The notes beneath the pieces are model-generated. The model was not told the DNA's origin, made no database searches, and saw only the letters and a program-made list of their open reading frames with translations. Positions 16,777-25,166 of a stretch of DNA of 64,000 nt are shown here, in pieces. The DNA lies in assembly GCA_020636435.1 (NCBI GenBank), contig JACJXX010000001.1:4481001-4545000 (forward strand). The letters are read 5' to 3'. Position 1 is the stretch's first letter. Each line of letters begins with the position of its first letter. This DNA comes from Lewinellaceae bacterium (GTDB taxonomy: Bacteria; Bacteroidota; Bacteroidia; Chitinophagales; Saprospiraceae). The position numbers and the translations under genes are program-made.

Positions 16777-17466
16777 ATGAATAAATTGAAAATAAATATT
16801 TACCTAACAATGTTACTTAACTTCTTTGTTCTTGTCTGTAGTGGACAGAACTCAGAAAAAGTAATCATACATACAGAAAATTGTAATGAGTTAATAGCAG
16901 GAATAGATAACTATATCTCAATAATGGCAATGCAAGACACTTCATTGTCTGAAGAACAAATATCAGCGTATTTAATTACACCAAATAGATATTTACATGA
17001 AATAAAACCTATAAAATTACAGGTAGAAAAAAAGTATGGTAAATATTTTATTCATCCAGATAGTGTTGGAGTCGTAGAATTTCACATCAAATTAAATAAC
17101 GATATAGAAATTGAGAATATAAAAGTAAAACCTCTTGAAGCAGTTTGCAGACTGTCAAGATATAAGGCTAATTCTGAATCTAAAATTCCAAAAGGTGAAT
17201 TTAAAGCACAGATGGGAATAGTTGCATATGTGGAATGTTGTGGTTTTGATGCAAGATGTAAAATGATAAGCTTTGAAGTAATTAGAATTCCTACTAACGA
17301 AATATCATCAAGAGCTATTAATAATGGAGGAGAATTTGAAGAGACAACATTAAAATTGATTCATCAAGCAGAAACAGGAGATTTATATGTTTTTAGAAAT
17401 ATTTATTACCAATGCCCCAGTACAGAAAAGCAACGTTCAGAAGATATGATAATAGAAATTCAATAA
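16777..17466 (+). CDS. Secreted GldM-C-terminal-like protein (passenger gene)
   Basis: A 229-residue protein with a signal peptide (IYLTMLLNFFVLVCSG) and a C-terminal half (KPLEAVCRLSRY, GIVAYVECCGFDARC, FEVIRIP, then a run ending in TGDLYVFRNIYYQCP). This resembles the C-terminal beta domain of gliding protein GldM, with its FDFDARC and GDIYYF-type blocks. It lacks the rest of GldM, so a role in gliding or type IX secretion is not implied. It is far AT-richer than the backbone, starts ten bases after AATTAGAAAA begins, and lies alone between the right ends of IS91 units 1 and 2. Confidence 0.5.
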   Translation: MNKLKINIYLTMLLNFFVLVCSGQNSEKVIIHTENCNELIAGIDNYISIMAMQDTSLSEEQISAYLITPNRYLHEIKPIKLQVEKKYGKYFIHPDSVGVVEFHIKLNNDIEIENIKVKPLEAVCRLSRYKANSESKIPKGEFKAQMGIVAYVECCGFDARCKMISFEVIRIPTNEISSRAINNGGEFEETTLKLIHQAETGDLYVFRNIYYQCPSTEKQRSEDMIIEIQ

Positions 17467-17479
17467 AAGAAAAAAGCCG

Positions 17480-17545
17480 AGAACAATAAAGCGCCAAAGC
17501 GAGGCGGAGCAAAGCGACGGCCATAGCGTTGGCGCTATGTTGAAC
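17480..17545. other. attC-like imperfect palindrome after the passenger gene
   Basis: AGCGCCAA (17490) and TTGGCGCT (17529) form a stem flanked by GAACAATAA on the left and TATGTTGAAC on the right; AAC pairs with GTT. GTTGAAC fits the integron R' box GTTRRRY, and the structure starts 14 bases after the gene stop. The R'' box is poor. The last four bases, GAAC, are also the flank of IS91 unit 2. Confidence 0.35.
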
Positions 17546-17753
17546 GAAGCCGGCGAACATCGAGGAATTATGGGCATTGAATGAAGCCTGTTCTTTAAGG
17601 GCACAGCCGGGTTGAGGCAGATCGAGGAGGCAGTTTCTGTAAAAGGGCTTTATAACAAGGTGGCTGAGCTGTGTTTTGCCCAGATTTTTGGCATTTTTCG
17701 TTTCCAGTAGGCATACCAAAGACTGACGATCAAAGGATCGTTGCTAAAGTAGG

Positions 17754-18974
17754 CTATAGAAACTTCGCTGACTGCATGGCAGCAGGCGGCGGATCGCGGC
17801 AGGCAGCCGGGATGATGGCAACCCGCTGAATAGTACCCTTAGCGCCGCAATGCGTGCAATCATGGGGGTTGCGCCCCAGCCACTGCTCCAGTACTTTTTC
17901 CCTCTGCTCAGCAGCTTCCGGCTTTTGTGTAGGCTGGGCAGGTTCCACTTTCAGGGCTATTCTAGCGGCGTGCAAAGCCCGAGCTTTGTGGAAGTTGCTC
18001 AGGATGCCGTAGTGCCGCATCCGCCTGAATCCTGGCGGAAGTATGTGCAAGCAAAACCGGCGGAGGAACTCTGCTCCTTCCAAGCTCATGGTTTTGCGCT
18101 TGCCATCCTGGCGGTAGTCCTTGTAGCGGAAGGAAACTCGTTGCTTGTCGATGTTAGTGATGCGGTGGTTGGAGATGGCCACTTTGTGTGTGTACCGTCC
18201 CAGGTATTCCACCACAGCTTGGGGCCCATGAAAAGGCGCTTTGGCATAGACAACCCAATGCTGGGCAAAGCGTTCGCGGCGCCATTGAGCAAAAGGCTTC
18301 TTTTGCCTGGGCGGGATGTGCAGGCTACCTTGTTTGTAAGCATCCGTAAAATGCCGCAGGTATATGGCGCGGAAAACTTTGCTCATGGCCTTAACCGGGA
18401 AGAGGAAGCCTCTGCTGCCCGCCCGTTTAGGGTTTTGCCATTGCCCCTGTGGCGCGAGCCCTCCACCAGGTACAATACAGTGTATGTGTGGGTGTAAGCT
18501 CAGGTTTTGCCCCCAAGTGTGGAGCACCATCGTGGCGCCTGCCTGAGCGCCGAGCCATTTGTCATCAGCGGCAAAAGTGCGCAAGGTTTGCCAGGCAGCT
18601 TTGAAAAGCGTGTCATAGCAAAAAGCAGGGTTGTACAAGCACCACTCGTTGAACTGCTCTGGGATGGTAAAAACGACATGATAATACTTCACCGGGAGGA
18701 GTTCTTCAGAGCGGGCCTGTATCCATAGTTCGCGCTGCAGGCCACCGCACTTTGGGCAGTGGCGGTTGCGACAAGAGTTGTAGCTGATGCGCACCGCGCC
18801 ACACTCGGTACAGGCGTCAATGTGCCCGCCGAGAGCAGCGGTGCGGCAGCGCTCCAGGGCGGAGAGGGTGCGCAAGTGGTGTTTGCACACCCTTCCCTGG
18901 GCGCGGAAGGCCTCGCCGAAGCGCCGGATAACATCAGCTACTTCCCAACGGGGTTGTTTAGCCCTTGTGCTCAT
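17754..18974 (-). CDS. IS91-family HUH transposase, unit 2 (intact)
   Basis: A 406-residue rolling-circle transposase and the only uninterrupted one in the cluster. Order: RWEVADVIRRFGEAFRAQG, zinc-binding CTECG and NSCRNRHCPKC, ELLPVKYYHVVFTIPEQF, the HUH motif HPHIHCIVPGGG, WVVYAKAPFHGPQAVVEYLG with downstream Tyr residues, and a C-terminal CTHCG. It serves as the reference that exposes the insertions in the sibling copies. The ATG at 18974 is chosen because it matches the family N-terminus and overlaps the integrase stop (18958) by 17 bases, giving translational coupling in the original element. Transposition may now lack its integrase partner. Confidence 0.9.
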   Translation of the reverse strand: MSTRAKQPRWEVADVIRRFGEAFRAQGRVCKHHLRTLSALERCRTAALGGHIDACTECGAVRISYNSCRNRHCPKCGGLQRELWIQARSEELLPVKYYHVVFTIPEQFNEWCLYNPAFCYDTLFKAAWQTLRTFAADDKWLGAQAGATMVLHTWGQNLSLHPHIHCIVPGGGLAPQGQWQNPKRAGSRGFLFPVKAMSKVFRAIYLRHFTDAYKQGSLHIPPRQKKPFAQWRRERFAQHWVVYAKAPFHGPQAVVEYLGRYTHKVAISNHRITNIDKQRVSFRYKDYRQDGKRKTMSLEGAEFLRRFCLHILPPGFRRMRHYGILSNFHKARALHAARIALKVEPAQPTQKPEAAEQREKVLEQWLGRNPHDCTHCGAKGTIQRVAIIPAACRDPPPAAMQSAKFL

Positions 18975-19068
18975 CGGACAAAAAGTCGAGAGGCGAAGGG
19001 ATATCCCGCAGGGTGATGGAGGCATAGCGCAGGTAGAGCAGCGTGGTACTCAAGTAGGCATGGCCTAG

Positions 19069-21061
19069 CGTGAGTTTACTACGGCGTTCCAAAAAAAGAG
19101 GTTTAATCCACTGAATAACAGTTTATTGCAGCGGTTTCAGTTGTATATACTAACACCCTTGATTTTTACTCCTGCATGGAGGTTTTTTTGCAAGCCAAGA
19201 GCGTTAAACAATACTTGCTCCTCGCTTGACATTTCTTCGATTTTATGTTCAACTTTTATTTTTCCGCCTTTATTATTATTGGTTAAGACAGTTCCAAGGC
19301 GGACATTTTTCAGCTTGTTTAACAAGGTATTGATGCTGCCTTTATAATTTGCTTTGTCGCGCGCTTCCTTGCAGAGCAGCGAGGCCAGCAAATAGCCTAA
19401 GACGCAAATAAAATTATGTACTTTGATTTTTTGGTCCGTCCAATGGTATTGGGGTTTCACGGTTAAATGATAAGGGTTTTTCAATTCCTTAAAAGCCTTT
19501 TCGACGTTGGATTGCCCGTAATAAGCCTCAATTATTTCATCGGTGCTCCAGCTATGCCGGTTTGTCATTAATATCCTCAGGCCGAATGCCGCTTCCAGCT
19601 TTTCGGTTTCCTGGCTCTTTATTTGAAAGCTTAATTCATAGCGGCCTTTTCTTTTCCATTTTAGCTCCCATTCTATTAATCCTTTGGCTTGTTTTGTTTT
19701 TAGGATGTTGCCAATTTGGGCAACCAATTGTTTGCGGTTTCGTTTTTTGGCATTTGGCTCCTTGAGCTTGTTTTGGAGCTTGGCCAACTGCTTTTCTTTT
19801 TTAGCGAGCATCGAATGGATGCCCCTGGCCTGGCCTTCTTTAAGTTTCTCTGAGATGAAGGCAACTACCGTCCTTTCTGCGCCCCAAACCTGGGCTTTAG
19901 CCCGGTAAAAATTGGGCTGGCCCTCTTCTGTGGTTTTGCCGCTGAGGGCTTCCATCGCTTCCAATACTAATTCCTTATGGTTTGCCGGGCTGAGCGCGCC
20001 AACGTAAAACAACTCCAGGCTTTGTATTATCCCAAAATTAGCTTTTGAGTTGTTGCCCCTGTCCAAGACAAAAGTATGCCGGCTAATATCAAGGCCTATG
20101 TTTTTTATGCGCTTGCTTATGTCTTTTATTACGCTTTCGAATATGGTTACGTCATTCAAATTGCCTTGGTAAGTGTGGTGGAATAAAGGGATTTGATCCT
20201 CTTTGCTCACCACCAGGGCCATGCCTACTTGCCGCAAGTCGTGGCGTTTTTGTTTGTTCTTGCCTCGTTGCGCCAGCGTGTTGCGGGTGTTGGCCGTGGA
20301 GATAAACGTAAAGAAATTAGTAGCGTCATAAAACAGAGCATCCGTCTTTATGTCAAATTCCTTAAAGGCTGCGTCCATTATTTCCCGTTCGATTTTTGGG
20401 ATATTTTCTTCGGGCAAGGCATCCATTAGGTCCCAGAAATGCTGGCTGTCGACTTTACTGAAATCCGCTCGCAGCAAATATTCTAAGGCGGTTGTCCTGG
20501 CCCACTCATGCCATCCCCTTTTGCTCGTCATCATGCAGGAACGCCCGACGGCGCCCAATAAATAAGTGGCGCCTGCTGTTAAATTATTCCTGATGGGCTG
20601 TTTAGGGGAATTTTTTCGGCGCCAATCAATATATTTGTTGATCGTCGCGGCAACGTTTAAGCGCTGGGCTATGGACAGCAGGCCGGCAACGTCCCCATAA
20701 GCATAAGATTTTAGGCTTGCGTTTTCGGGGCATTGCCTTAAGCGTTCTAACAACTTGTCGGCCGTGCCGAGGTATTCGATTACCAGAGGCCGGGGCTTGC
20801 CGTTAACGCGGCGGCTTTCTACTATGTACCAGTATTTATAGCCTTTGACCGTCTTTTGTACCAAGCTTGCCATTGTTAGTATATACGCTTGTGTAGATAA
20901 AACAGCAATTTACTGACAATCAATGAATTAATCAAGAGGTTCTAAAAAATTAGTTAGTATATACAAAATTCGCTGCCGCCCTGCCCTCGTAACACCCTTA
21001 TTATCAGCGGCCTATGTACGTGCGAAACTTGTTATTGGCTGGCCGCCGTAGTAAACTCACG
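19069..21061 (-). mobile_element. IS1634-family insertion sequence (1993 bp, complete)
   Basis: Perfect 18-bp terminal inverted repeats CGTGAGTTTACTACGGCG at 19069 and, inverted, ending at 21061. The 4-bp target duplication is CTAG (19065-19068 and 21062-21065). It carries a single transposase gene and interrupts the integrase of IS91 unit 2, so it is the younger insertion. Confidence 0.9.
19137..20873 (-). CDS. IS1634-family DDE transposase
   Basis: A 578-residue transposase filling the element. The N-terminus MASLVQKTVKGYKYWYIVES and VIEYLGTADKLLERL is typical of IS1634 (IS4-like) transposases. DDE-type segments are visible at ALFYDATNFFTF, HTFVLDRGNNSKANF and the late DEIIEAYYGQSNVEKAFKEL (the Y-x2-R-x3-E-like signature region), followed by VHNFICVLGYLLASLL. 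No stops or frameshifts, intact ends and a clean target duplication suggest the element is or was recently active. TATATACTAAC motifs near both ends of the gene may belong to its expression signals. Confidence 0.9.
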   Translation of the reverse strand: MASLVQKTVKGYKYWYIVESRRVNGKPRPLVIEYLGTADKLLERLRQCPENASLKSYAYGDVAGLLSIAQRLNVAATINKYIDWRRKNSPKQPIRNNLTAGATYLLGAVGRSCMMTSKRGWHEWARTTALEYLLRADFSKVDSQHFWDLMDALPEENIPKIEREIMDAAFKEFDIKTDALFYDATNFFTFISTANTRNTLAQRGKNKQKRHDLRQVGMALVVSKEDQIPLFHHTYQGNLNDVTIFESVIKDISKRIKNIGLDISRHTFVLDRGNNSKANFGIIQSLELFYVGALSPANHKELVLEAMEALSGKTTEEGQPNFYRAKAQVWGAERTVVAFISEKLKEGQARGIHSMLAKKEKQLAKLQNKLKEPNAKKRNRKQLVAQIGNILKTKQAKGLIEWELKWKRKGRYELSFQIKSQETEKLEAAFGLRILMTNRHSWSTDEIIEAYYGQSNVEKAFKELKNPYHLTVKPQYHWTDQKIKVHNFICVLGYLLASLLCKEARDKANYKGSINTLLNKLKNVRLGTVLTNNNKGGKIKVEHKIEEMSSEEQVLFNALGLQKNLHAGVKIKGVSIYN

Positions 21062-22085
21062 CTAGCAGTTGCTGAAGGCGCACCAGGTTGCCTCCGTTGT
21101 TGAGGTAATGAACGGCGAAGCAATGCCGAAGGGTGTGTGGGCATACTTTTTTGTGGAGCCTGGAACGTTGCAGGGTAGTACTGGTGATGTATTGTACGCC
21201 GCGTAAGGAAATACCCTGAGAACTGCTACGCTCCCGCCCCGGAATGAGGAAATCCTTGGGGCGTTCCTGGCGGTAGTACTGGTTGAGGGTATCTCTAAGG
21301 CGCCCACCATAGGGCAGCACTCTGGTGATGCCGCCTTTGGACGTACGGATGGTTACCGTGCCTTGCTCCCGGTTGAAATCGCTGATGCGCAGGCGGCCCA
21401 CTTCACCAGCTCGCAGGCCCAGGCCGAAGAGCAGTTCGAGTACCAGGCGATGCCTCATACTGCGCGCTGCGCCAAGAAAGAGGCGCAGTTCATCGGCATT
21501 GAGCAAGTCGCCGAGTTGCTTAGGCTTGCGAGGGTTGGGGATGTCCACTACCAGTTCGAGCCGCCGGGCTACCTCGCGGTAGTAGTACTTCAAGGCACAT
21601 ACAACCGTGTTGAGAGTGGAGGCGCTGAGGTGCTTGCGCCGGGCAGCCAGGTAGGCCAGCAGTTCGTCGCGGGTAAGTTCATCGGCCGGCTTGCCGGCGC
21701 GCTCCTGCACATCGCGTAGGGAGCGCACGTAGTTTAGCGCAGTGCTCTTGGCAAGCCCTGCTACGGTAAGGTGGTTGGCCATGCGGTCAAGGGCCTCTTG
21801 AAATGCTGGGCGGCTAGCCTGATAGGCTTTGGGTTGAGATTTTTTTTGACATGATGAATATTGTTTTGATGAAATACTGGAATATACGTTATTTTGGGCT
21901 TGCCGCGATAGCGGCTTAGTTCAACAATGTGTATGATGATCATGCCTCCCATTCGGTCGGCACGCCACATACACTCACCGTTGAACAAAACCATCCTGTT
22001 TTCCACTCATAAGGTTCTGTTTTTCAGTGCATTGCATTTGGTTTTCTCTTAAATTTGGCAGTATTATTTCACCAAATCGAAAGAG

Positions 22086-22922
22086 ATGAACACACACACA
22101 GATTACCTCCAGAAGTTACAAGATTGGATGGAGCTGCGCAACTACAGCGAGGCCACCGTTTCTGCTTACAACTGTGCTCTCAGGCAGTTTTTGGAATGGC
22201 GGGAAGCGGAGGGCTTTTCGGCCCCATTCGGCCAGGAAGAAGCGCGCCGTTATTTGCTGAGCCGCTACCGCAGCGGCAAGAAGTGGCAGACGGTGAACGG
22301 AGATTATTCAGCCATGCGCAAGTTTTACGAGCATGTGCTGGGTCAAGAGTGGGATGTGGATCATTTGCCGCGGCCGCGCAAGGAGCGGAGCCTGCCGGGC
22401 ATCCTGTCCACCCAGGAAGTAGAGCGGTTGATCAGCTGTGGGCGGACCTTTAAGCACCAGGTATTCATGGTGTTGCTGTATGGGACAGGCCTCCGCCTGA
22501 GCGAAGCGTTGAACCTTCGCATAGTGGACATCGACGGCCAACGCCAGCAACTACGGATAGTAAAAGGGAAGGGCGCTAAAGGGCGCTATGTGTCCTTTCC
22601 GGAGTGCCTGTTGGAAGTATTGCGCAATTACTACCGGGCATGCCGGCCAAAAGAGTATTTGTTCAACGGCAAGTACCGGGGCAGCCGCTGGGCGAACCGC
22701 TCGGCACAGCACTCTCTGGAGCAGGCGCGGCAGGCTGCAGGCATAGAGCGCAATGTCTCGCCGCATACTTTGCGCCATTGTTACGCCACGCACCACCTGG
22801 AGAATGGCACTAATTTGGTATATTTGAAGGAGCAGTTAGGCCATAAGCATTTAAAAACGACAGCCCGTTATATTCATTTATGCCAATCGTACCACAAGCG
22901 AGTAGCCCACCCTGTGGAATAA
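22086..22922 (+). CDS. Tyrosine recombinase of IS91 unit 3 (C-terminus altered)
   Basis: A 278-residue recombinase: SAM-like domain (LQDWMELRNYSEATVSAYNC), catalytic Arg in GTGLRLSEALNL, HTLRHCYATHHLENG with an uninterrupted HxxR box, LGHKHLKTTARYIHL with the Tyr nucleophile. The stop at 22920 lies inside a 35-bp palindromic insert at 22910; without the insert the frame would read RVAHPVASMEITFRQEAR. The change lies after the catalytic Tyr, so function may survive. The transposase frame starts upstream of this stop at 22880, so the genes overlapped originally. Among the three integrases this one has the most canonical active site. Confidence 0.85.
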   Translation: MNTHTDYLQKLQDWMELRNYSEATVSAYNCALRQFLEWREAEGFSAPFGQEEARRYLLSRYRSGKKWQTVNGDYSAMRKFYEHVLGQEWDVDHLPRPRKERSLPGILSTQEVERLISCGRTFKHQVFMVLLYGTGLRLSEALNLRIVDIDGQRQQLRIVKGKGAKGRYVSFPECLLEVLRNYYRACRPKEYLFNGKYRGSRWANRSAQHSLEQARQAAGIERNVSPHTLRHCYATHHLENGTNLVYLKEQLGHKHLKTTARYIHLCQSYHKRVAHPVE

Positions 22923-22944
22923 TAAGCTTTGCTATTCCACAGGG
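22910..22944. mobile_element. 35-bp palindromic micro-element, copy C (short form)
   Basis: CCCTGTGGAATA at the left and TATTCCACAGGG at the right, with an 11-base AATAAGCTTTGC-like centre partly overlapping the ends. It is flanked by CCCA on both sides (22906-22909, 22945-22948). Confidence 0.75.
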
Positions 22945-23188
22945 CCCACCCAGTTGCCAGCATGGAAATCACCTTCCGGCAGGAGGCACGATAGGGGAGC
23001 TGTTCCGGGATTATGGGGAGGAGTATATCCAGGTATATAGCGCCAACCGCCGCACGATAGAGCTGATCCGCTCCATACGGGTGTGCCGTACGTCTGCCCT
23101 TGGGGGCAAGCGCATCACCTGCCGGGGCTGTGGGCAGGTTCGTTACCAGTACATGTCATGCGGCAACAGCCAATGCCCGCAGTGCCAG

Positions 23189-23236
23189 CCCTGTGGAATA
23201 ACTGCCCTGAAGCCGCCCTGCACAAATTCCACAGGG
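23189..23236. mobile_element. 48-bp palindromic micro-element, copy D
   Basis: CCCTGTGGAATA at the left, AATTCCACAGGG at the right, 48 bp, flanked by CCAG on both sides (23185-23188, 23237-23240). It sits at the same codon (after CPxCQ) as copy A in a different transposase, and differs from copy A at about seven positions. Confidence 0.8.
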
Positions 23237-24527
23237 CCAGGGCATCAAGCGCCTACAGTGGCAGGATAGGTTGCGCTGCCGCATGCTGCAAGTGCCTTAT
23301 TGCCACATCACCTTTACGCTGCCTCACGATTTAAACGGCCTAGCGCGGCGCAACCCCTGGCAGGTGTATAATTTGATGTTCCATTCGGCCTGGCAAACGG
23401 TACGGCGGCTGTGCAAAAAGGCAAAGGACGTAGGAGGCTTGCCCGGCATGAGCGCCGTACTTCACACGTGGGGCTCGGACTTGAAATACCACGTCCACCT
23501 GCACTGCCTGGTAACCTTCGGAGGCTACAATGAGCAGGATGGCAGGTGGCACTGGCCGAAGCGCAAGCGAAAGATAGCGCCCTACCGCAAGCTGAGCGGG
23601 AAGTACCGCGGCATATTTCTGAAGCGGTTAAAAAAGCTGATGGAATCGGGGCAAGTGGATTACCACCAAAGCTATGAGGAACTGGAAAGCAGCCTGCCGA
23701 AGAAACGCTGGGTGGTGAACCACCAGTGGCCCACGGCAGAGACGAAGGTGATAGAGGAATATCTCGGCCGCTACATTTGCCGCATTGGCATATCGGACAA
23801 GCGCTTGTCTTATGACAAAAACGGGCAAAATGTGTGCATCGAGTACAACAATTACCGGGAGCAAAAGGCGGGGCAGCCCGCGCCCAAAGCTTGCCGGCAC
23901 ATGGAACCTCTGGCTGCGATGCACCAGATATTGCAGCATCAGTTGCCCCCTTATTTTCAGCGCTCACGCCACTACGGTTTGCATGCGGCGCCAACCTATA
24001 AACGCCTGAAGGGCCGTTTGCCCAGCATCGTGAAGCAGGAAGGGGCAACGGTACGTACCGTCGTCCAGATCCTTCGGGCTTTGCTGCAGGAAGAGCCCTA
24101 TTGTTGCGAAGCATGCTCTGGCACAGATTTCCAGGAGGAGCACCTCGCACCAGATCCGGCTTACACCCGCTATCACGTGCTGGGCAGAGCACAACGTAGT
24201 CCGCCAATGAGGGCACAGCGCGCTCCGGCCGGCACTTCAGCTTCCCCCCAAACATGCTGATTGGGGCTGGGCTGGCTATGCTTATCCTGAGACACCGGGC
24301 AGTAAAATGGAGCCGCCTGGTTTTTGGGAGCAACCCAAAAGGCCAAAATTTTGACAGGGCAGGGAAAAAAGCATATTTTACCAGCACTTTTAATCCGGAG
24401 GAAAGTAAGCGCGTTTCCCCTAAGGTAACCGGACAGCCGGGCAGGCTGGTTTTGTCCAACTGAAATGTCTGCGCGGGCCGGTTTGGGGGCTTGAGGTTCG
24501 GGAAGGGGGGCGCAGACATTCCTTTGA

Positions 24528-24629
24528 GTTAGGGCCAACCAATGGTATAGGAACCCAAGATTATGGAGCAGCTATTGAAAATCCCGCTGAAAAACTTTGA
24601 AACCAGGTTAACATTTGTTAATTTGGGGC
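24528..24629. other. Spacer between the IS91 unit 3 end and the passenger genes
   Basis: The DNA changes from GC-rich IS sequence to AT-rich passenger sequence just after GTTAGGG. No gene or clear promoter is visible; the nucleotidyltransferase start follows. Confidence 0.4.
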
Positions 24630-25166
24630 ATGGAAAGCATTTTTTCAAAAGCTTTAAAGAAAATTGTAAGCATTCTTGAGGCTGAAGAGATAAACTATAT
24701 GATAGTCGGAGGTTTTGCTGTAAGCTATCATAATAGGGCAAGGACTACGAACGATATTGATTTAATCCTACAAATTTATCCTCGGCATATCAAGTTAATA
24801 CTAAAGCATTTCCCGGAATGGCAGGGTTTTGAGCAATCTTTTATGGAAAGCGTGAAAAGAGGGATGCTATTCAATATTACTGATTTTGAGACGGGGATCA
24901 GATATGATTTTATGGCCTACCAAGACAGCGATTACAATTGGGCGGCTTTTGAAAGGAGAGAAGCTGTTAATTTTTTTGACACTAAATGTTATATCTGCTC
25001 AAAGGAAGATTTAGTAATCTCGAAATTAAAATGGTACAATATTACTCCAAGCGACAAACAATTAGAAGACTTGAAATTTCTGTTGTTGGACAAAGGCTTG
25101 GAAATGAATTATATAAGGCTTTGGGTGAAAAAATTAAACCTTAAGACACATGGAATTCTGGAATAA
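24630..25166 (+). CDS. Nucleotidyltransferase of the AbiEii/DUF6036 type
   Basis: A 178-residue protein with the minimal nucleotidyltransferase signature: MIVGGFAVSYHNRARTTNDIDLIL, i.e. a GG loop followed by the DxD metal pair. Downstream are RYDFMAY and CSKEDLVISKLKWYN, seen in AbiEii-like and DUF6036 proteins. Such enzymes act as toxins in several toxin-antitoxin or abortive-infection modules. The ATG at 24630 opens on the conserved helix; a TTG at 24615 is less likely. The stop overlaps the next gene by 17 bases, so the two are translationally coupled. Very AT-rich, flanked by IS91 ends, so horizontally acquired. Confidence 0.7.
   Translation: MESIFSKALKKIVSILEAEEINYMIVGGFAVSYHNRARTTNDIDLILQIYPRHIKLILKHFPEWQGFEQSFMESVKRGMLFNITDFETGIRYDFMAYQDSDYNWAAFERREAVNFFDTKCYICSKEDLVISKLKWYNITPSDKQLEDLKFLLLDKGLEMNYIRLWVKKLNLKTHGILE

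Larger units (their letters stand above)
18958..21852 (-). pseudogene. Tyrosine recombinase of unit 2, split by the IS1634-family insertion
   Basis: The 5' part (down to 21062) encodes RMANHLTVAGLAKSTALNYV, catalytic Arg region GLRAGEVGRLRI and HTLRHCFAVHYLNNGG, stopping at RLQQLL. The 3' part (19068 to 18958) continues GHAYLSTTLLYLRYASITL and ends DFLSDEHKG. The two halves join exactly once the 1993-bp insertion and one CTAG are removed. The start is also uncertain: an ATG at 21852 gives MSKK, then a run of eight A shifts frame; with seven A it would read MSKKSQPKAYQASRP directly into the body. An internal ATG at 21782 is the fallback start. Confidence 0.8.
17546..21918 (-). mobile_element. 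IS91-family unit 2 (minus strand, interrupted by an IS1634-family element)
   Basis: The right (ori) end abuts GAAC at 17542-17545, i.e. GTTC on the element strand. About 200 bases between this end and the transposase stop are shared with the relic at 28622 and include GATCAAAGGATC. The left end begins TAAGCCGCTATCGCGG after GTTGAAC (complement of 21919-21925). Cargo is an integrase gene, split by an IS1634-family insertion, and an intact transposase. Confidence 0.65.
22880..24260 (+). pseudogene. IS91-family transposase, unit 3 (frameshifted by a micro-element)
   Basis: From the ATG at 22880 the frame crosses the 35-bp element in frame (+39) and reads TIGELFRDYGEEYIQVYSAN, GGKRITCRGCGQVRYQYMS, NSQCPQCQ. 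There the 48-bp element at 23189 shifts the frame by 52 bases. The remainder runs from GIKRLQWQDRLRCRMLQV through CHITFTLPHDLNGLARRN, the HUH-type HVHLHCLVTFGG, EEYLGRYICRIGIS, and a Cys pair CCEACSG near the end. The family is clear but distinct from units 1 and 2. A relic of the same type lies at 26683. Confidence 0.8.
21987..24527 (+). mobile_element. IS91-family unit 3 (integrase plus HUH transposase)
   Basis: The left end follows GTTGAAC (21980-21986), head to head with unit 2 and about 54 bases from its GTTCAAC. The right end carries AATGTCTGCGC and its complement GCGCAGACATT, then CCTTTGA, and abuts GTTA. The same terminus recurs at 27435 abutting GTTG. TATTATTTCACCAAA upstream of the integrase is shared with unit 1. 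Confidence 0.6.

Noticed and set aside
24460..24530. AATGTCTGCGC...GCGCAGACATT with GTCCAAC and GTTAGGG looked like an integron attC site
   Set aside because: The same terminus recurs at 27370-27438 directly after another transposase relic of the same type, so it is better explained as the right end of the IS91 element.
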